From contig JBAXDX010000076.1 in the NCBI GenBank assembly GCA_037140715.1, positions 1 through 13,938 on the forward strand: a stretch of 13,938 bases of DNA, written 5' to 3'. The number at the start of each line of letters is the position of its first letter. Position 1 is the stretch's first letter. Below, piece by piece: positions 13,851-13,938 of the stretch. The position numbers and the translations under genes are program-made. The notes beneath the pieces are model-generated. The model was not told the origin of the DNA, searched no databases, and saw nothing but the letters and a program-made list of their open reading frames with translations. Origin of the DNA: JAUZPB01 sp037140715. GTDB lineage: Bacteria > Bacteroidota > Ignavibacteria > Ignavibacteriales > SURF-24.

Positions 13851-13938
13851 CAGAAGCAGATTCAGTTCAAAAATCATTTTTAGAGCAAGGCCAGAAGTAG
13901 ATTCACCTTAAAAATCATTTTTGAAGCAAGGCCAGAAG
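13851..13938. repeat. 41-bp tandem repeat at the window edge
   Basis: Unit 1 (13851-13891) and unit 2 (13892-13932) share cagaag, agattca, aaaaatcattttt and gcaaggc, and a third unit starts at 13933 (cagaag) before the window ends. Each unit contains the palindrome aaaaat-c-attttt. There are no unique spacers, so it is a tandem array of unknown total length. Confidence 0.8.

Larger units (their letters stand above)
13384..13938. other. Non-coding, repeat-rich end of the window
   Basis: About 555 nt with no intact gene. From left to right it holds the broken Avd-like frame (to 13574), copy 2 of the 65-nt repeat (13616-13679), copy 2 of the inverted dispersed repeat (13694-13726), about 70 nt with nothing recognisable, a decayed palindrome (13797-13821) and a tandem repeat that runs off the edge (13851-13938). 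Confidence 0.6.

Noticed and set aside
13851..13938. CRISPR array at the right edge
   Set aside because: A plain 41-bp tandem repeat, similar along its whole length, with no spacer-like variable segment.

Overview
The window is a piece of an AT-rich bacterial chromosome, probably from the Ignavibacteria/Bacteroidota side of the tree. The main reasons are the alternative complex III (ACIII) operon, the Bacteroidota-like -7 promoter element (TATCTTTG) and the dispersed palindromic repeats. The lineage call is an inference, because no rRNA or other strong phylogenetic marker is present.

Layout. 1-328: repeat-rich DNA with a 21-bp minisatellite, plus the possible 3' end of a plus-strand gene. 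329-8897 (minus strand): a tightly packed respiratory operon that reads, in transcription order, actA (pentaheme cytochrome), a 70-residue Tat-signal-like protein, actB (Fe-S/molybdopterin-like), actC (NrfD-type), a fused actD-actE, actF (second NrfD-like quinol protein) and a membrane-anchored monoheme cytochrome c. Neighbouring reading frames mostly overlap by 4 or 8 nt or are separated by about 15 nt, so translation is likely coupled. 8898-9086: leader and promoter region with a strong hairpin. 9087-9485 (minus): MORN-repeat protein. 9486-9783: divergent intergenic region. 9856-10677 (plus): tRNA methyltransferase TrmO. 10715-11638 (minus): CbpA-type J-domain co-chaperone. 11639-12564: about 0.9 kb without a convincing gene but full of inverted and dispersed repeats. 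12565-13383 (plus): three-gene toxin-antitoxin-like cassette (RelB-like protein, DUF4258 protein, YgiT-type zinc finger). 13384-13938: a broken four-helix-bundle (Avd-like) gene on the minus strand, a second copy of the 65-nt dispersed repeat, a decayed palindrome and a 41-bp tandem repeat that runs off the window.

How the genes work together. ActA-F form a quinol:electron-acceptor oxidoreductase that replaces the bc1 complex. ActC and ActF lie in the membrane; ActB carries Fe-S clusters; ActA and the ActE part carry c-hemes that pass electrons to a soluble or oxidase-bound acceptor. The extra monoheme cytochrome at the end of the operon is a plausible acceptor or shuttle. No terminal oxidase gene lies inside the window. 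TrmO and CbpA are housekeeping genes. The cassette and the surrounding repeats are accessory DNA.

Most notable points: a complete Cx2Cx3Cx27C Fe-S motif in the ActB molybdopterin-like domain; the orphan Tat-like small protein between actA and actB; the ActD-ActE fusion; the 21-bp minisatellite with an inverted end; the pseudoknot-like inverted repeats upstream of cbpA; and the remnant Avd-like gene beside the toxin-antitoxin-like cassette.
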